Numbered from the stretch's first letter, positions 1 through 8,659 are shown. The stretch: 64,000 nucleotides of DNA from JBCCXL01 sp039191605 (GCA_039191605.1 JBCCXL010000003.1:186001-250000), one strand, 5' to 3'. Translations and numbers: made by a program. Notes: generated by a model not told the origin, from the letters alone.

Positions 1-158
1 GCGGTGGGGACGGTGCCGGCCTCGGATTCTCCGGGGCCGGTGGCGGCGTGGGGTATGATGGCGAACCGTCGAGGGTGAGGGAAGGTGGCTGCGATGGCCG
101 CCTTCGATGCCTTACCCCCCCGCATCTCCAATCTTCTCTGTCTTAGTTCCGAGCCGCG

Positions 159-1544
159 ATGGATTCGAAGGTTCTTCAGGTCGTCCTCAGCCGAGGCGGT
201 CGCCCGGTGCGCATTCTCCTGGAACGGGAGGTGGGGGAAGGGGAGCGTCTCCAGGTCGCCATCAAAAGCGGAACCGAGGCGCAGGAGCTGCCGAGGGAGC
301 GAGACCTCGATCAGGCGGTGGTGCTAGAGGACGTTCCGGAGCTGGGCCGAGTCGGCACCTTTCGCCGCAGCGCGGGGAGCAAGGAAGACACTACCGAGAT
401 CATGGTGGTGGAGGGGGCGCCGGAAGTGGAGTCGGTGGCCGCGGTGATCGAGCCAGAGGCCTTCGACTTCTTGACCAAACCCATCGACCAGGGAGAGCTC
501 CAGGAGATCCTCCAGGAGCTTCACGGCGACGGGGAGGCTTCCGACGGGCGCTCCAGCGTGGCGAAGAATCTGCTGCGCCGACTGCGCCGGGGCAACGTCA
601 ACGCGCCGATTCTGGGGGAGAGCCCGGCGATGGAGGAGCTGCTGAGCCTGGTAGACCGGGTCTCCAGCTCCCACGCCACGGTGCTGATTCATGGCGAGAC
701 CGGCACCGGCAAGACCATGATCGCGAAGATCATCCACGACCTCAGCTCGCGGGCGGAGGGTCGCTTCGTCGCCATCAACTGCTCCGCCTTTCAGGATCAG
801 CTGCTGGAGAGTGAGCTCTTCGGGCACGAGAAGGGCGCCTTCACCGGCGCGGTGCAGGCGAAAGAGGGGCTGTGGGAGGTGGCGGACAAAGGAACTCTCT
901 TCCTGGACGAGGTAGCAGAGATGACCGCCTCGATGCAGGCGAAGCTGCTCCAGGTGCTGGATAGTGGAGAGATGCGCCGCGTCGGCGGTACTCGCCTGCG
1001 CAAGGTCGACCCTCGGGTGATCGCCGCCACCAACAAGGACATCAAGGAAGAGGTCGCCGCCGGCCGCTTCCGGGAAGATCTGCTCTTCCGACTGAACGTG
1101 GTGACCCTGACGGTGCCGCCGCTGCGGGAGCGCAAGAGCGAGATTCCGGCTCTCATCGAGGGCTTCATGCAGCGCTTCGTCTCCCAGGGGTTGGAGGCGA
1201 AATCGGTCTCTCCCCAGGCGATGCGCCTGCTGCAGACCTACGGCTGGCCCGGCAACGTCCGCGAGCTTTCCAACACCTTGGAGGGTCTCCTATTGTTGAC
1301 CCGAGGTGAGGTGATCCAGCCGGAGGATCTGCCGCAGAACATTCGCCCTTCCTTGCGCGAGGCGCTGCCGGAACCGGAGCCGGACGAGGCGCCGGTGCCG
1401 CTGACCGAGATCGAGCGGGTGCACGTGGCGCGCACCCTCAGCTACACCGAGGGTAAGAAGGCGCCGGCGGCGCGGCTGCTGGGGATCGACGTCAAGACCT
1501 TGAGCAAGAAGATCCGCGACTACGGGATCGAGCTGCCGTCCTAG
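159..1544 (+). CDS. sigma-54-dependent transcriptional activator with degenerate receiver domain
   Basis: This is an NtrC-family enhancer-binding protein (461 aa) that would remodel sigma-54 RNA polymerase using ATP. The AAA+ core shows Walker A GETGTGKT (about 179-186), an intact sigma-54 contact loop GAFTGA (226-231) and Walker B LFLDE (247-251). A Fis-type helix-turn-helix lies at about 418-458. The first 120 residues end in FDFLTKPID, the usual end of a response-regulator receiver. However, the N-terminal acidic pair normally seen as VDDE is replaced (VVLSRGG) and the phospho-acceptor region reads VLEDV, so phosphorylation by a histidine kinase is doubtful. No kinase gene is adjacent. The ATG at 159 has no clear Shine-Dalgarno. 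The class is certain; the input signal and target genes are unknown. Confidence 0.93.
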   Translation: MDSKVLQVVLSRGGRPVRILLEREVGEGERLQVAIKSGTEAQELPRERDLDQAVVLEDVPELGRVGTFRRSAGSKEDTTEIMVVEGAPEVESVAAVIEPEAFDFLTKPIDQGELQEILQELHGDGEASDGRSSVAKNLLRRLRRGNVNAPILGESPAMEELLSLVDRVSSSHATVLIHGETGTGKTMIAKIIHDLSSRAEGRFVAINCSAFQDQLLESELFGHEKGAFTGAVQAKEGLWEVADKGTLFLDEVAEMTASMQAKLLQVLDSGEMRRVGGTRLRKVDPRVIAATNKDIKEEVAAGRFREDLLFRLNVVTLTVPPLRERKSEIPALIEGFMQRFVSQGLEAKSVSPQAMRLLQTYGWPGNVRELSNTLEGLLLLTRGEVIQPEDLPQNIRPSLREALPEPEPDEAPVPLTEIERVHVARTLSYTEGKKAPAARLLGIDVKTLSKKIRDYGIELPS

Positions 1545-1564
1545 ACTGCCGTTTCTAGGAATTG

Positions 1565-1618
1565 CCCTTCTACGACGACCGGAGAGCGTCGTAGAAGGGT
1601 TCCGTGCGTCGTAGAAGG
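1565..1618. repeat. inverted plus direct repeat of a 12-13 bp unit between convergent genes
   Basis: A perfect 13-bp inverted repeat (CCCTTCTACGACG at 1565-1577, its complement at 1587-1599, 9-nt loop) is followed by a third copy of the right arm, GCGTCGTAGAAGG, at 1606-1618. That copy is 20 bp after the one at 1586-1598. The left arm can therefore pair with either right copy. It lies between the regulator and serC, which converge. There is no T-tract, so it is terminator-like at best; it could also be a small interspersed repeat. Confidence 0.7.
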
Positions 1619-1648
1619 CTAGCTTAGAAGTCTCGAGCCGGTTCTCGC

Positions 1649-2737
1649 TCAACCGTGGCGGCGGGCGAAGTCCTCGAGGAATTGGGCGAGAACTTCGATG
1701 CTGGTCTGCGGCACGGAGTTGTAGATCGAGGCCCGAAGGCCGCCGACGGAGCGGTGACCCTTGAGGCCGGAGAGGTCGAGGCCGGCGGCCTCTTCCAGCA
1801 GCACGGGCTCGAGGTCATGATTGGAGCAGCGGAAGGTGATGTTCATTCGCGAGCGGCTTCCCGGCTGCGCATGGCCTCGATAGAAGCCGCCGGAGCCGTC
1901 GATCACTCCGTAGATCCGGTTCGCCTTCGCCTCGTTGCGCTTCGTCACGGCCTCCAGTCCGCCATCGGCGATGAGCTTCGCCGCCACCAGGCCGGTGATG
2001 TAGATGGCGAATACCGGAGGGGTGTTGAGCAGCGAGCTCTTGGCGGCCATCTTGGCGTAATTCATGGTGTCCGGCAGCTGGCTCCCGCTGCGCTCCAGCA
2101 GATCTCGCCGCACCGCCACCACGGTCACGCCGGCCGGCCCAAGATTCTTCTGAGCGCCGGCGTAGACCACCCCGAAGGGGGCGAGGTCGATGGGGCGGGA
2201 GAGGATGTCCGAGGACATATCGCAGACCAGAGGCACCGCACCGCTCTGCGGCGGGTCGGGGTATTGGGTGCCGGCGATGGTGTTGTTGCTGGTGTAGTGC
2301 AGATAGGCAGCCTGGGGATCGACGCTGTAGTCCCCCGTGGAGGGGACTCGATCGTGGCCGTGCTCCGCGGAGGAGTAGAGCTCCCGGGCGCTGCCCTGCT
2401 TCTGCGCCTCCGCCAGGGCCATCTCGCTCCAGCGGCCGGTGGTGAGGTAGCTCGCGGAAGAACCCTCCGGCAGGAGGTTCATCGCTACCGTGGCGAATTG
2501 GGTGCGAGCACCGCCGCCCATGAACAGAATGTCGTGGGTGTCACCGGTTCCCAGCAGGCTCGCCAAGTCCTCGGTGGCCTTGGTGTGAACCCCGTCGTAG
2601 ATCGCGCTACGGTGGCTCATCTCCAGGATGGATAGCCCCGAGTCCTGATAATCCACCAGGTCTCGCTGGACCTGCTCCAGGACTTCCAGGGGCAAAGCCG
2701 AGGGGCCGGCTGAAAAGTTATGGATGCGATGGGTCAT
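1649..2737 (-). CDS. serC: phosphoserine aminotransferase
   Basis: This PLP enzyme of fold type I (362 aa) converts 3-phosphohydroxypyruvate and glutamate to phosphoserine in cytosolic serine biosynthesis, and serves the analogous step of vitamin B6 synthesis in some bacteria. The SerC N-terminus NFSAGPSALP is clear, as are GGGARTQF (phosphate/PLP binding) and the PLP lysine in AGAQKNLGPAG (K197). The C-terminal block ends MNITFRC, then GLKGHRSVGGLRASIYN. Length matches the family (about 360). The ATG is preceded on the minus strand by GAGG eight bases upstream. It is a single-gene unit, convergent with the regulator and divergent from the DUF2007-like gene; serA and serB are not in the window. 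Confidence 0.97.
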   Translation of the reverse strand: MTHRIHNFSAGPSALPLEVLEQVQRDLVDYQDSGLSILEMSHRSAIYDGVHTKATEDLASLLGTGDTHDILFMGGGARTQFATVAMNLLPEGSSASYLTTGRWSEMALAEAQKQGSARELYSSAEHGHDRVPSTGDYSVDPQAAYLHYTSNNTIAGTQYPDPPQSGAVPLVCDMSSDILSRPIDLAPFGVVYAGAQKNLGPAGVTVVAVRRDLLERSGSQLPDTMNYAKMAAKSSLLNTPPVFAIYITGLVAAKLIADGGLEAVTKRNEAKANRIYGVIDGSGGFYRGHAQPGSRSRMNITFRCSNHDLEPVLLEEAAGLDLSGLKGHRSVGGLRASIYNSVPQTSIEVLAQFLEDFARRHG

Positions 2738-3051
2738 GGTAGAGCCTCGAAGTCTTCGATGAAGCGAGTTGACGCGGAGGGTGGCTTCGGTAGGTTTCCG
2801 GCCAGCTGCCGCAGAAGGATGTCGCGTTTCGTTCTGGGTGGTTACGACGGGCCTAGACTATAGATCATGCCGCTTTGCGGCAAGATCCATCTCTTCGCTC
2901 CCCCGATCTCGTAGTACTTCATGGTTGCTCCCGTGCTGCGGCCCTGGGAAAATTAGACATTCCGGCACGCCCAGGCAGCACTGGCAGGCAGGCATTACTG
3001 GCAAACATATCCGTCGCGCACTTCTTCGCCGGAGCTCCAAGGAGGTTCATC
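2738..3051. other. intergenic region, divergent from serC
   Basis: This 314-bp gap must hold the promoters of serC (minus) and of the DUF2007-like gene (plus). A weak sigma70-like pair is visible on the plus strand (TTCTGG at 2832, 17-bp spacer, TAGACT at 2855). A small perfect hairpin GCCGC-TTT-GCGGC spans 2869-2881. No gene is supported here. Confidence 0.4.
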
Positions 3052-3405
3052 ATGAGCACCAACTCTCCGTCTGACCCTAGCCCCCATTCGCCTCTAGAAG
3101 AGGATGACTTCGTCGAGGTGGCTCGCTTTCCTTCCCGCATGGAGGCGGAAACCGTCGGGCACGCTCTGGATGACCACGACATTCCCTTCTTGGTGCAGAG
3201 CTCCGATGTCGGCATCTTCGGGCCCGGAATGTCTGGCTTCACGCCGGAAGGGGCGCAGCTGCTGGTGCCTCAGAGTTTGCGAGGTCGAGTCCAGGAGCTC
3301 CTCACCTGCGTGGTGAAACCGATGGACGAAGAAGAGCTGGCGAAGATCGCCGCCGCCGCCGGGGCCGCGGCGGGGGCTGGTGAGTCCGGGACCGGTGATT
3401 CGTAA
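3052..3405 (+). CDS. DUF2007-like putative signal-transducing protein
   Basis: This small cytosolic protein (117 aa) resembles PF09413 (DUF2007). It starts with a disordered Ser/Pro-rich leader, then VARFPSRMEAETVGHALDDHDIP, cut here to its pattern: a strand, then a helix that samples an adjacent residue pair, then IPFLVQSSD, and a final strand EGAQLLVP. The tail is an Ala/Gly-rich low-complexity stretch. The start was chosen at 3052 because AAGGAGG lies 6 bases upstream (3039-3045). An upstream in-frame start at 2875 would add a leader with no family similarity. No enzyme function is known for the family; PII-like binding has been suggested only by fold. The neighbours give no functional hint. 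Confidence 0.75.
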   Translation: MSTNSPSDPSPHSPLEEDDFVEVARFPSRMEAETVGHALDDHDIPFLVQSSDVGIFGPGMSGFTPEGAQLLVPQSLRGRVQELLTCVVKPMDEEELAKIAAAAGAAAGAGESGTGDS

Positions 3406-3478
3406 AGAGCCCTAGTGCCCTGCGGTACCTCGCAGTAGCTCGCTGCGCCCGCCCCGCTCAACCGATCCTAGTGAATCC

Positions 3479-4879
3479 TTGACCGACCTTCCTGATTCTT
3501 CAGTGGCCCTTCCCCGACTGCGCTTCGATCGCGGCACGGTGGTGGCAGAAGAGATGCCTTCAGCGGTGGTCGAAGGCCTGTCGGAGATCGGTTTTACGCA
3601 GGATCGCCGAGTCGGCCACCTGCGGGCGCCGGCCTATCGCTATCGGGAGGCGATGCTGCTGCTGCGCCGGGAGCAGGTGGAAGTGAGGGACGAGGCGCGG
3701 GCCTATCGAGACCTAGAGCTGGACCTGCGCTTGATTCGTGACCCATTCCCTCATCAACGGGAAGCGGTGGAGGCCTGGTGGGCCGGGGGACGGGCGGGCA
3801 CGGTGGTGCTGCCCACCGGGTCCGGCAAGACCTACGTCGCCCAGCTGGTGATGGAGCGAGTGCGGCGCAGCACTCTGGTGGTCACTCCCACCCTCGATTT
3901 GATGCGCCAGTGGTACGGCGTGCTGGGGACCTCCTTCGACCTTCCGGTAGGGCTGCTGGGAGGCGGGTATCACGAGCCCGAGGAGGTCACCGTCACCACC
4001 TACGATTCCGCCTACCTGCACATGGAGCGCCTCGGCGCCCGCTTCGGTCTGGTGGTCTTCGATGAATGCCACCACCTACCCGGCCGCGCCTACTCCCAGG
4101 CGGCGGAGATGTGCGTGGCTCCCTTTCGCCTCGGGCTGACGGCCACCCCGGAGCGAGAGGACGGCCGGGAGATCCTGCTGCCGCGGCTGCTAGGGCCGGA
4201 GCTCTATCGCCGGGGCATCCACGAGCTGGCGGGGGAGTACCTGGCGGATTACGAAACCCGCCGTCTGGAGGTGGACCTCTCGGAGGAGGAGCGGGAGGCT
4301 TACCTGACGGCCCGCACCCGCTATCGTGAGTTCGTGCAGCGTCATGGCCTCGCCCTCGGGGCGCCCGGCGGCTGGGCTCGCTTTCTGCGTCTGACCTCCG
4401 CTTCTAGAGAAGGGCGGGAGGCCTTCCTGGCCTATCGCGAGCAAAAGCGCATCGCCCAGGCTTCCGAGGCCAAGCTTCGTCTGCTGGAGCAGCTGCTGGT
4501 GCAGCACCGCCGGGATCGCGCCCTGATCTTCACCAGCGATAACGCTACGGTGTACGACATCTCCCGCCGCTTCCTGGTGCCGGCGATCACCCACCAGACC
4601 AAGATCAAGGAGCGCCACCGGCTGCTGGAGGCCTTCAACAGCGGGGATCTACCCTTCCTGGTGACCTCCAGGGTGCTCAACGAGGGCGTGGACGTGCCCG
4701 CCGCCAACGTTGGGATCGTGCTTTCCGGCAGCGGGTCAGTGCGGGAGCACGTGCAGCGCCTCGGCAGGATCCTGCGGCGAGGCAAAGAGAAGAGCGCCAT
4801 CCTCTACGAAGTGGTGGCCCGGGACACCGGCGAGGAGCACGTCAGCCACCGGAGGCGCCGCCACCGTGCTTACCAATGA
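3479..4879 (+). CDS. XPB/RAD25-type DNA helicase (SF2), partner of Bax1
   Basis: This is a superfamily 2 DNA translocase/helicase of the archaeal-bacterial XPB type (466 aa). A short N-terminal damage-recognition-like domain (1-85) precedes RecA-like lobe 1, with Walker A PTGSGKT (112-118), DECHH (195-199) and motif III TAT (221-223). Directly after motif III comes the XPB hallmark RED triplet (226-228). An insertion at about 250-320 fits the XPB thumb. Lobe 2 carries TSRVLNEGVDVP and QRLGRILRRG. The start is TTG with little Shine-Dalgarno. It overlaps the DUF790 gene by 14 bp, the same XPB-Bax1 pairing known in archaea, where Bax1 is a structure-specific nuclease driven by XPB. The family is near certain; a repair role is inferred from the pairing. 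Confidence 0.92.
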   Translation: MTDLPDSSVALPRLRFDRGTVVAEEMPSAVVEGLSEIGFTQDRRVGHLRAPAYRYREAMLLLRREQVEVRDEARAYRDLELDLRLIRDPFPHQREAVEAWWAGGRAGTVVLPTGSGKTYVAQLVMERVRRSTLVVTPTLDLMRQWYGVLGTSFDLPVGLLGGGYHEPEEVTVTTYDSAYLHMERLGARFGLVVFDECHHLPGRAYSQAAEMCVAPFRLGLTATPEREDGREILLPRLLGPELYRRGIHELAGEYLADYETRRLEVDLSEEEREAYLTARTRYREFVQRHGLALGAPGGWARFLRLTSASREGREAFLAYREQKRIAQASEAKLRLLEQLLVQHRRDRALIFTSDNATVYDISRRFLVPAITHQTKIKERHRLLEAFNSGDLPFLVTSRVLNEGVDVPAANVGIVLSGSGSVREHVQRLGRILRRGKEKSAILYEVVARDTGEEHVSHRRRRHRAYQ

Positions 4880-6095
4880 TCTGGTGCGGGTGCGGGTGGT
4901 GAAGCAGGAGGTTCGCCCGCAATATGTCGATCCCGCCGACTCCCAGCTGCTCGACTTGGCGGGCTCCCTATTGGAGCTCTTTCGGCAGCACCAGGGGCGC
5001 TCCAAAGGGTCGCTGGACGCCGAGCTTGCCGAGCTGCTGGGCACCGGGACGACCTTTCAGCTCCATCGCGGCCTCGCGAAGCTGCTCTTCGACCGCTGTG
5101 AGCTGGATACGCGCTCCGAGGCCGAGCCGGTAGAGGTGCGGGAGCTGCTCTTCTCGCTGGCGGCGAAGGCCTGGCGAGGGGACTCCGCCGGCGAAGAGCT
5201 GCGCGGCACGACGCCGCGGCGGGAAGAGCTGGTGGCCGCCGTCGGACAGCGCCTGGGGATCACCCCTGAGCAGGTAGAGGCGGCTCTCTACGCGGACCTG
5301 AAGAGCGAGCAGGTGCTGTCGAGCTTCGACGATCTCAGCGCTCCGGCGCTGCTGGATCGCTATAACCTGGCGCTGGCCCAGGCGGTGCTGCTGCGGGCGC
5401 GGGAGCTGACCCTCGAGCTCGGCGATGCCGAGCCTCGGACTCTGAGAGCGGTGCTGTCGAAGCTCAAATTCCACCAGCTGCTCTATCGGGTGAAGCGTCG
5501 ACCGGAAGGGTGGCGGGTGTCGGTGGACGGGCCCCTTTCCCTGTTCAGCGCCAATAGCCGCTACGGGATGCAGATGGCGAGCTTCCTGCCGGCGCTCATC
5601 AGCCTGCCCCATTGGGGTCTCGAGGCGCGCATTCTGTGGGGCAAGTCGAGGCGCACGAAGCGCTTTCGCCTCGATCCCTCGGCGGGGCTGAAGTCCAAGC
5701 GATCGCTGCGGGGAACCTGGCGTCCGGAGGAGCTGGGCTACCTTCCCCAGCGTTTCGCCAAGCTCGGTACTCCATGGGTGCTGGACCTCGATGTCGAGCC
5801 GATGGACTTGGGAGATCAGGGGGTCTTGATTCCGGACTACGTCTTCCGCCATCCTCGAGGCACGGTGGTGCACATGGAAGTGTTCGGGTACTGGAATCGC
5901 GGCGCGGTGGCGAAGCGAGTTCAGCTCCTGCGGCGTAGAGGGCCGAAGAATCTCATTCTCGCCCTTTCGAAGTCTCTCGCTGGCGACGGTGAGAGCCTCG
6001 CTGACCTTCCGTCGGAGGTTTACGTCTTCCGCACCGCACCGGTGGCCCGCGAGGTGGTGAAGCGGCTCGACGCCTTTCTCGAGCCCTCGGCCTGA
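4866..6095 (+). CDS. DUF790/Bax1-like nuclease
   Basis: This protein (409 aa) matches the DUF790 family, whose archaeal member Bax1 is a PD-(D/E)XK-like nuclease that binds XPB and nicks DNA at bubble junctions. The N-terminus (LTNDLVRVRV...RPQYVDP) is typical of the family. The likely nuclease site near the C-terminus has IPDYVF (D at about 323) and VVHMEVFGYW (E at about 338), followed by a lysine/arginine-rich helix. The start is GTG at 4866, inside the end of the helicase gene. A longer frame back to 4710 would overlap the helicase by 170 bp and add residues foreign to the family. The overlap implies translational coupling and a stable complex. No other repair gene is nearby. Confidence 0.88.
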   Translation: MLTNDLVRVRVVKQEVRPQYVDPADSQLLDLAGSLLELFRQHQGRSKGSLDAELAELLGTGTTFQLHRGLAKLLFDRCELDTRSEAEPVEVRELLFSLAAKAWRGDSAGEELRGTTPRREELVAAVGQRLGITPEQVEAALYADLKSEQVLSSFDDLSAPALLDRYNLALAQAVLLRARELTLELGDAEPRTLRAVLSKLKFHQLLYRVKRRPEGWRVSVDGPLSLFSANSRYGMQMASFLPALISLPHWGLEARILWGKSRRTKRFRLDPSAGLKSKRSLRGTWRPEELGYLPQRFAKLGTPWVLDLDVEPMDLGDQGVLIPDYVFRHPRGTVVHMEVFGYWNRGAVAKRVQLLRRRGPKNLILALSKSLAGDGESLADLPSEVYVFRTAPVAREVVKRLDAFLEPSA

Positions 6096-6158
6096 CGCCG
6101 CCATCTCGGCCTTCATCGCTCTCCTAGCCTTCATCGTCATCCTCGAGAAAGCTCTCCC

Positions 6159-7229
6159 ATGCGCCGCCTTTCGATCCCCTTCCGCCTTTCTTTCTGGCTG
6201 CCCTGCCTGCTGGGGTTTGCGCTGGTCTCCGGCGGGATGGAGCGCTTCGCCCGGGCGCCTTTCCAGGGGCCTCAGCTGGGGCCGAAGCTCGAGGTGCTGG
6301 ACGATCGCTGGGCGCAGGTGGACGTCATCTTTCTCGGCTCCAGCCAGATTGCCAACCACCTCGATCCGGAAATCTTCGATGCTGAGCTCGCCCGTCGTGG
6401 CCACTCGCTGACCTCCTTCAATCTCGGTCTCTCGGGCATGCGTCCGGTGGAGGCGGAACAGATTCTGCGTACCCTCACTGGGCTTGAGCCTCGCCGCGAG
6501 CGCTGGGTGCTCATCGATGTCGAGCCCGACGCGACCCGGCTCCATCAGGAGAACGCCTTGGCGAGACGGGTAATCTCGTGGCACGACGCGGCGGCGGTAT
6601 GGCGGGTGCTCGGCCTTCTCTGGCAGACGGAGGAGCTGCCTTGGTCCAAACGACTGGAGCGAGCTCAGGCCCACCTCAAGGCGATGGTGCGTCACTACTC
6701 GGGTCTCGGTCGTCTCGCCGAGTCTCCTCAATTTGGCTTCGACTACTACACGCCGTCCCTGGGCCCGGCGGGCAATGGCTTCGTGCCCATGGAGTGGGCT
6801 CTGAGCTTCGAGCCGCCGGAGCGGGCGTCGGATTTCCGCAGCCTCCAGGCGCGGCGCAAGAAGCTGGTGGATGATCCGGATCAGCTGCGCCGCCGGGCTC
6901 GGGCGATCGTCGAGGGGGAAGCGGTGGCCGGGATCGAAAAGGGCTCCGACGTGGCGGCGGTAGGCCAACTGATGGAGACCGCCCGACGCCACGGCTGGAA
7001 GCCGGTGCTGATTCTGGGACCCCGCAAGCAGCTGACGGAGCAGGTCACTATGGCGGTCGATCGCGGCGAGCTGGGGCCGACGCTGCGCTTCAACGATCCC
7101 CAGGATTTCCCCTGGCTCTTCGACCCCGACCTGCGCTTCGATCTATCGCACCTCAACGCTGAGGGCGCGCAGCGCTATACCGAGCTGGTGGCAGAGACCT
7201 TCGCCGAGGAGCTCCTGGCAGCGCCGTGA
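6159..7229 (+). CDS. membrane-anchored SGNH-hydrolase-like protein paired with MBOAT
   Basis: This 356-aa protein has one N-terminal hydrophobic segment (FWLPCLLGFALVSGGM) and should sit in the periplasm, anchored to the inner membrane. An SGNH-like fold is indicated by the first block VIFLGSSQIANH (catalytic serine in GSS) and by the C-terminal DLSHLNAEG block, which supplies the Asp-x-x-His pair. It overlaps the MBOAT gene by 4 bp (GTGA). This two-gene layout recalls AlgI/AlgJ-AlgX and DltB/DltD, in which the MBOAT passes an acyl group across the membrane and the SGNH partner transfers it to a polymer. The substrate here is unknown; acetylation of an exopolysaccharide or cell-wall glycan is the likeliest role. 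Confidence 0.75.
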   Translation: MRRLSIPFRLSFWLPCLLGFALVSGGMERFARAPFQGPQLGPKLEVLDDRWAQVDVIFLGSSQIANHLDPEIFDAELARRGHSLTSFNLGLSGMRPVEAEQILRTLTGLEPRRERWVLIDVEPDATRLHQENALARRVISWHDAAAVWRVLGLLWQTEELPWSKRLERAQAHLKAMVRHYSGLGRLAESPQFGFDYYTPSLGPAGNGFVPMEWALSFEPPERASDFRSLQARRKKLVDDPDQLRRRARAIVEGEAVAGIEKGSDVAAVGQLMETARRHGWKPVLILGPRKQLTEQVTMAVDRGELGPTLRFNDPQDFPWLFDPDLRFDLSHLNAEGAQRYTELVAETFAEELLAAP

Positions 7230-8641
7230 TTTTTACCGAGTTTCGCTTCTTCCTCTTCGCCGCGGTGGTGTGGTGCGTCTTCTGGGCGATGTCCTGGGAG
7301 CGCGGGCGCAAGCTGTGGCTGCTGGTCGCGAGCTACTTCTTCTACGCCGCCTGGGATCCTCGCTTCCTGGTGCTGATCTGGATCTCTACCGGGGTGGATT
7401 ATGCGGTGGGGCGGGCCCTGGCGGTCACCACCAACCCCCGCCACCGCCGACTCTGGCTCTTGCTCTCCCTGACCTCGAATCTCGGATTGCTGGGGGTGTT
7501 CAAGTACTACGATTTCTTCATCGAATCGGCGGTGGTGTTTCTCGACTTCCTCGGTCTCGGCAGCTCTCTGTCCACTCTCAGCATCATTCTTCCGGTAGGC
7601 ATTAGCTTCTACACCTTCCAGACCCTGAGCTACACGGTAGACGTTTACCGCTGTCGGCTGGAGGCGGAGCGCTCGCTGCTCAACCTAGCGCTCTTCGTTG
7701 GCTTCTTCCCCCAGCTGGTGGCCGGACCGATCGTGCGCGCCAGCGAGTTTTTGCCGCAGCTCAAGATTCCGCGGCGTCTGGAGGACTCGCACTTTCGCTG
7801 GGGTGCCGGCCTCTTCGCCGTCGGCTTCATCAAGAAGGCGGTGGTGTCGGACAACCTGGCTCCCATCGTCGACACCTTCTTCGCCCACCCGCAGGAATAC
7901 CCGCTCTCCAGCGCCTGGCTAGTCTCGATGCTCTACGGAGTGCAGATCTACTGTGACTTCTCCGGCTATTCGGACATGGCGATCGGCACCGCGGCCTTTC
8001 TCGGCTACCGGCTTCCAGACAATTTCTATTACCCGCTGCTGGGGTCGAGTCCCCGGGCCTTCTGGCAGCGGTGGCACATCAGCCTGTCGACCTGGCTGCG
8101 GGACTACCTCTACATTCCCCTCGGCGGCAGTCGGGGCAGCAGCGCCAGGACCTACATCAATCTGATGATCACCATGGTGCTCGCCGGGCTATGGCACGGT
8201 GCCGGCTGGATCTACGTGCTCTGGGGCGGCATTCACGGCGTGGCTCTGACCCTCCACCGAGCCTGGCGGCTCAATCTCCCCGGGCTGCGTCGACGCACGC
8301 CCCGTTGGCTGTCTTTCCTGCTCTTTCAGGTCTTTCTCGGCTGGACCTGGTTCTTTTTCCGGGCCCACAGCCTGGAGGAGGGGATCTGGATGTGTCTTCA
8401 CGTCTTCAACCCCTTGGTTTGGGGCTCGGAGCGGGTGGTGAACCCCCTGTGGTGGCTGGCCTTCCTTCTGCTGGCGGCGATTCACTTTGGATCCTCGAGG
8501 CCGCATCTTCGCCACGCCGTCATCGGCTGGCACGAACGGGCGCCGGCATGGCAGCTGGGGATGGTATGGGGTGCTGGGGCGGGGCTGCTGCTGCCGCTGA
8601 TTCCGGTCGACCCTCAGCCCTTCATCTACTTCCAGTTCTAA
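7226..8641 (+). CDS. MBOAT family O-acyltransferase (AlgI/DltB-like)
   Basis: This polytopic inner-membrane O-acyltransferase (471 aa) moves an acyl group, usually acetyl, from the cytosol to the periplasmic side. Recognisable blocks are LVAGPIVRASEFLPQ, DFSGYSDMAIG, FWQRWHISLSTWLRDYLYIPLGGSR (pattern only) and the catalytic-histidine block AGLWHGAGW near residue 325. About ten to twelve membrane segments are visible. The GTG start overlaps the stop of the SGNH gene, so the two are translated together. It converges with recQ, with only 18 bp between the stops. The length is typical for AlgI homologues (460-520). No alginate or teichoic acid genes are near, so the polymer is not known. Confidence 0.93.
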   Translation: MIFTEFRFFLFAAVVWCVFWAMSWERGRKLWLLVASYFFYAAWDPRFLVLIWISTGVDYAVGRALAVTTNPRHRRLWLLLSLTSNLGLLGVFKYYDFFIESAVVFLDFLGLGSSLSTLSIILPVGISFYTFQTLSYTVDVYRCRLEAERSLLNLALFVGFFPQLVAGPIVRASEFLPQLKIPRRLEDSHFRWGAGLFAVGFIKKAVVSDNLAPIVDTFFAHPQEYPLSSAWLVSMLYGVQIYCDFSGYSDMAIGTAAFLGYRLPDNFYYPLLGSSPRAFWQRWHISLSTWLRDYLYIPLGGSRGSSARTYINLMITMVLAGLWHGAGWIYVLWGGIHGVALTLHRAWRLNLPGLRRRTPRWLSFLLFQVFLGWTWFFFRAHSLEEGIWMCLHVFNPLVWGSERVVNPLWWLAFLLLAAIHFGSSRPHLRHAVIGWHERAPAWQLGMVWGAGAGLLLPLIPVDPQPFIYFQF

Positions 8642-8659
8642 GCCTGCTTGGTTGGTGAG

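Noticed and set aside
54..59. TATGAT as a possible -10 promoter element before the sigma-54 activator
   Set aside because: No -35-like hexamer at 16-18 bp upstream; the region is GC-rich and could belong to a gene outside the window.
4968..6992. 674-codon open frame on the minus strand opposite the Bax1-like and SGNH genes
   Set aside because: It is antisense to two well-supported genes, rich in Arg/His/Gln/Leu as expected from complementing GC-rich codons, and has no domain pattern or ribosome site.
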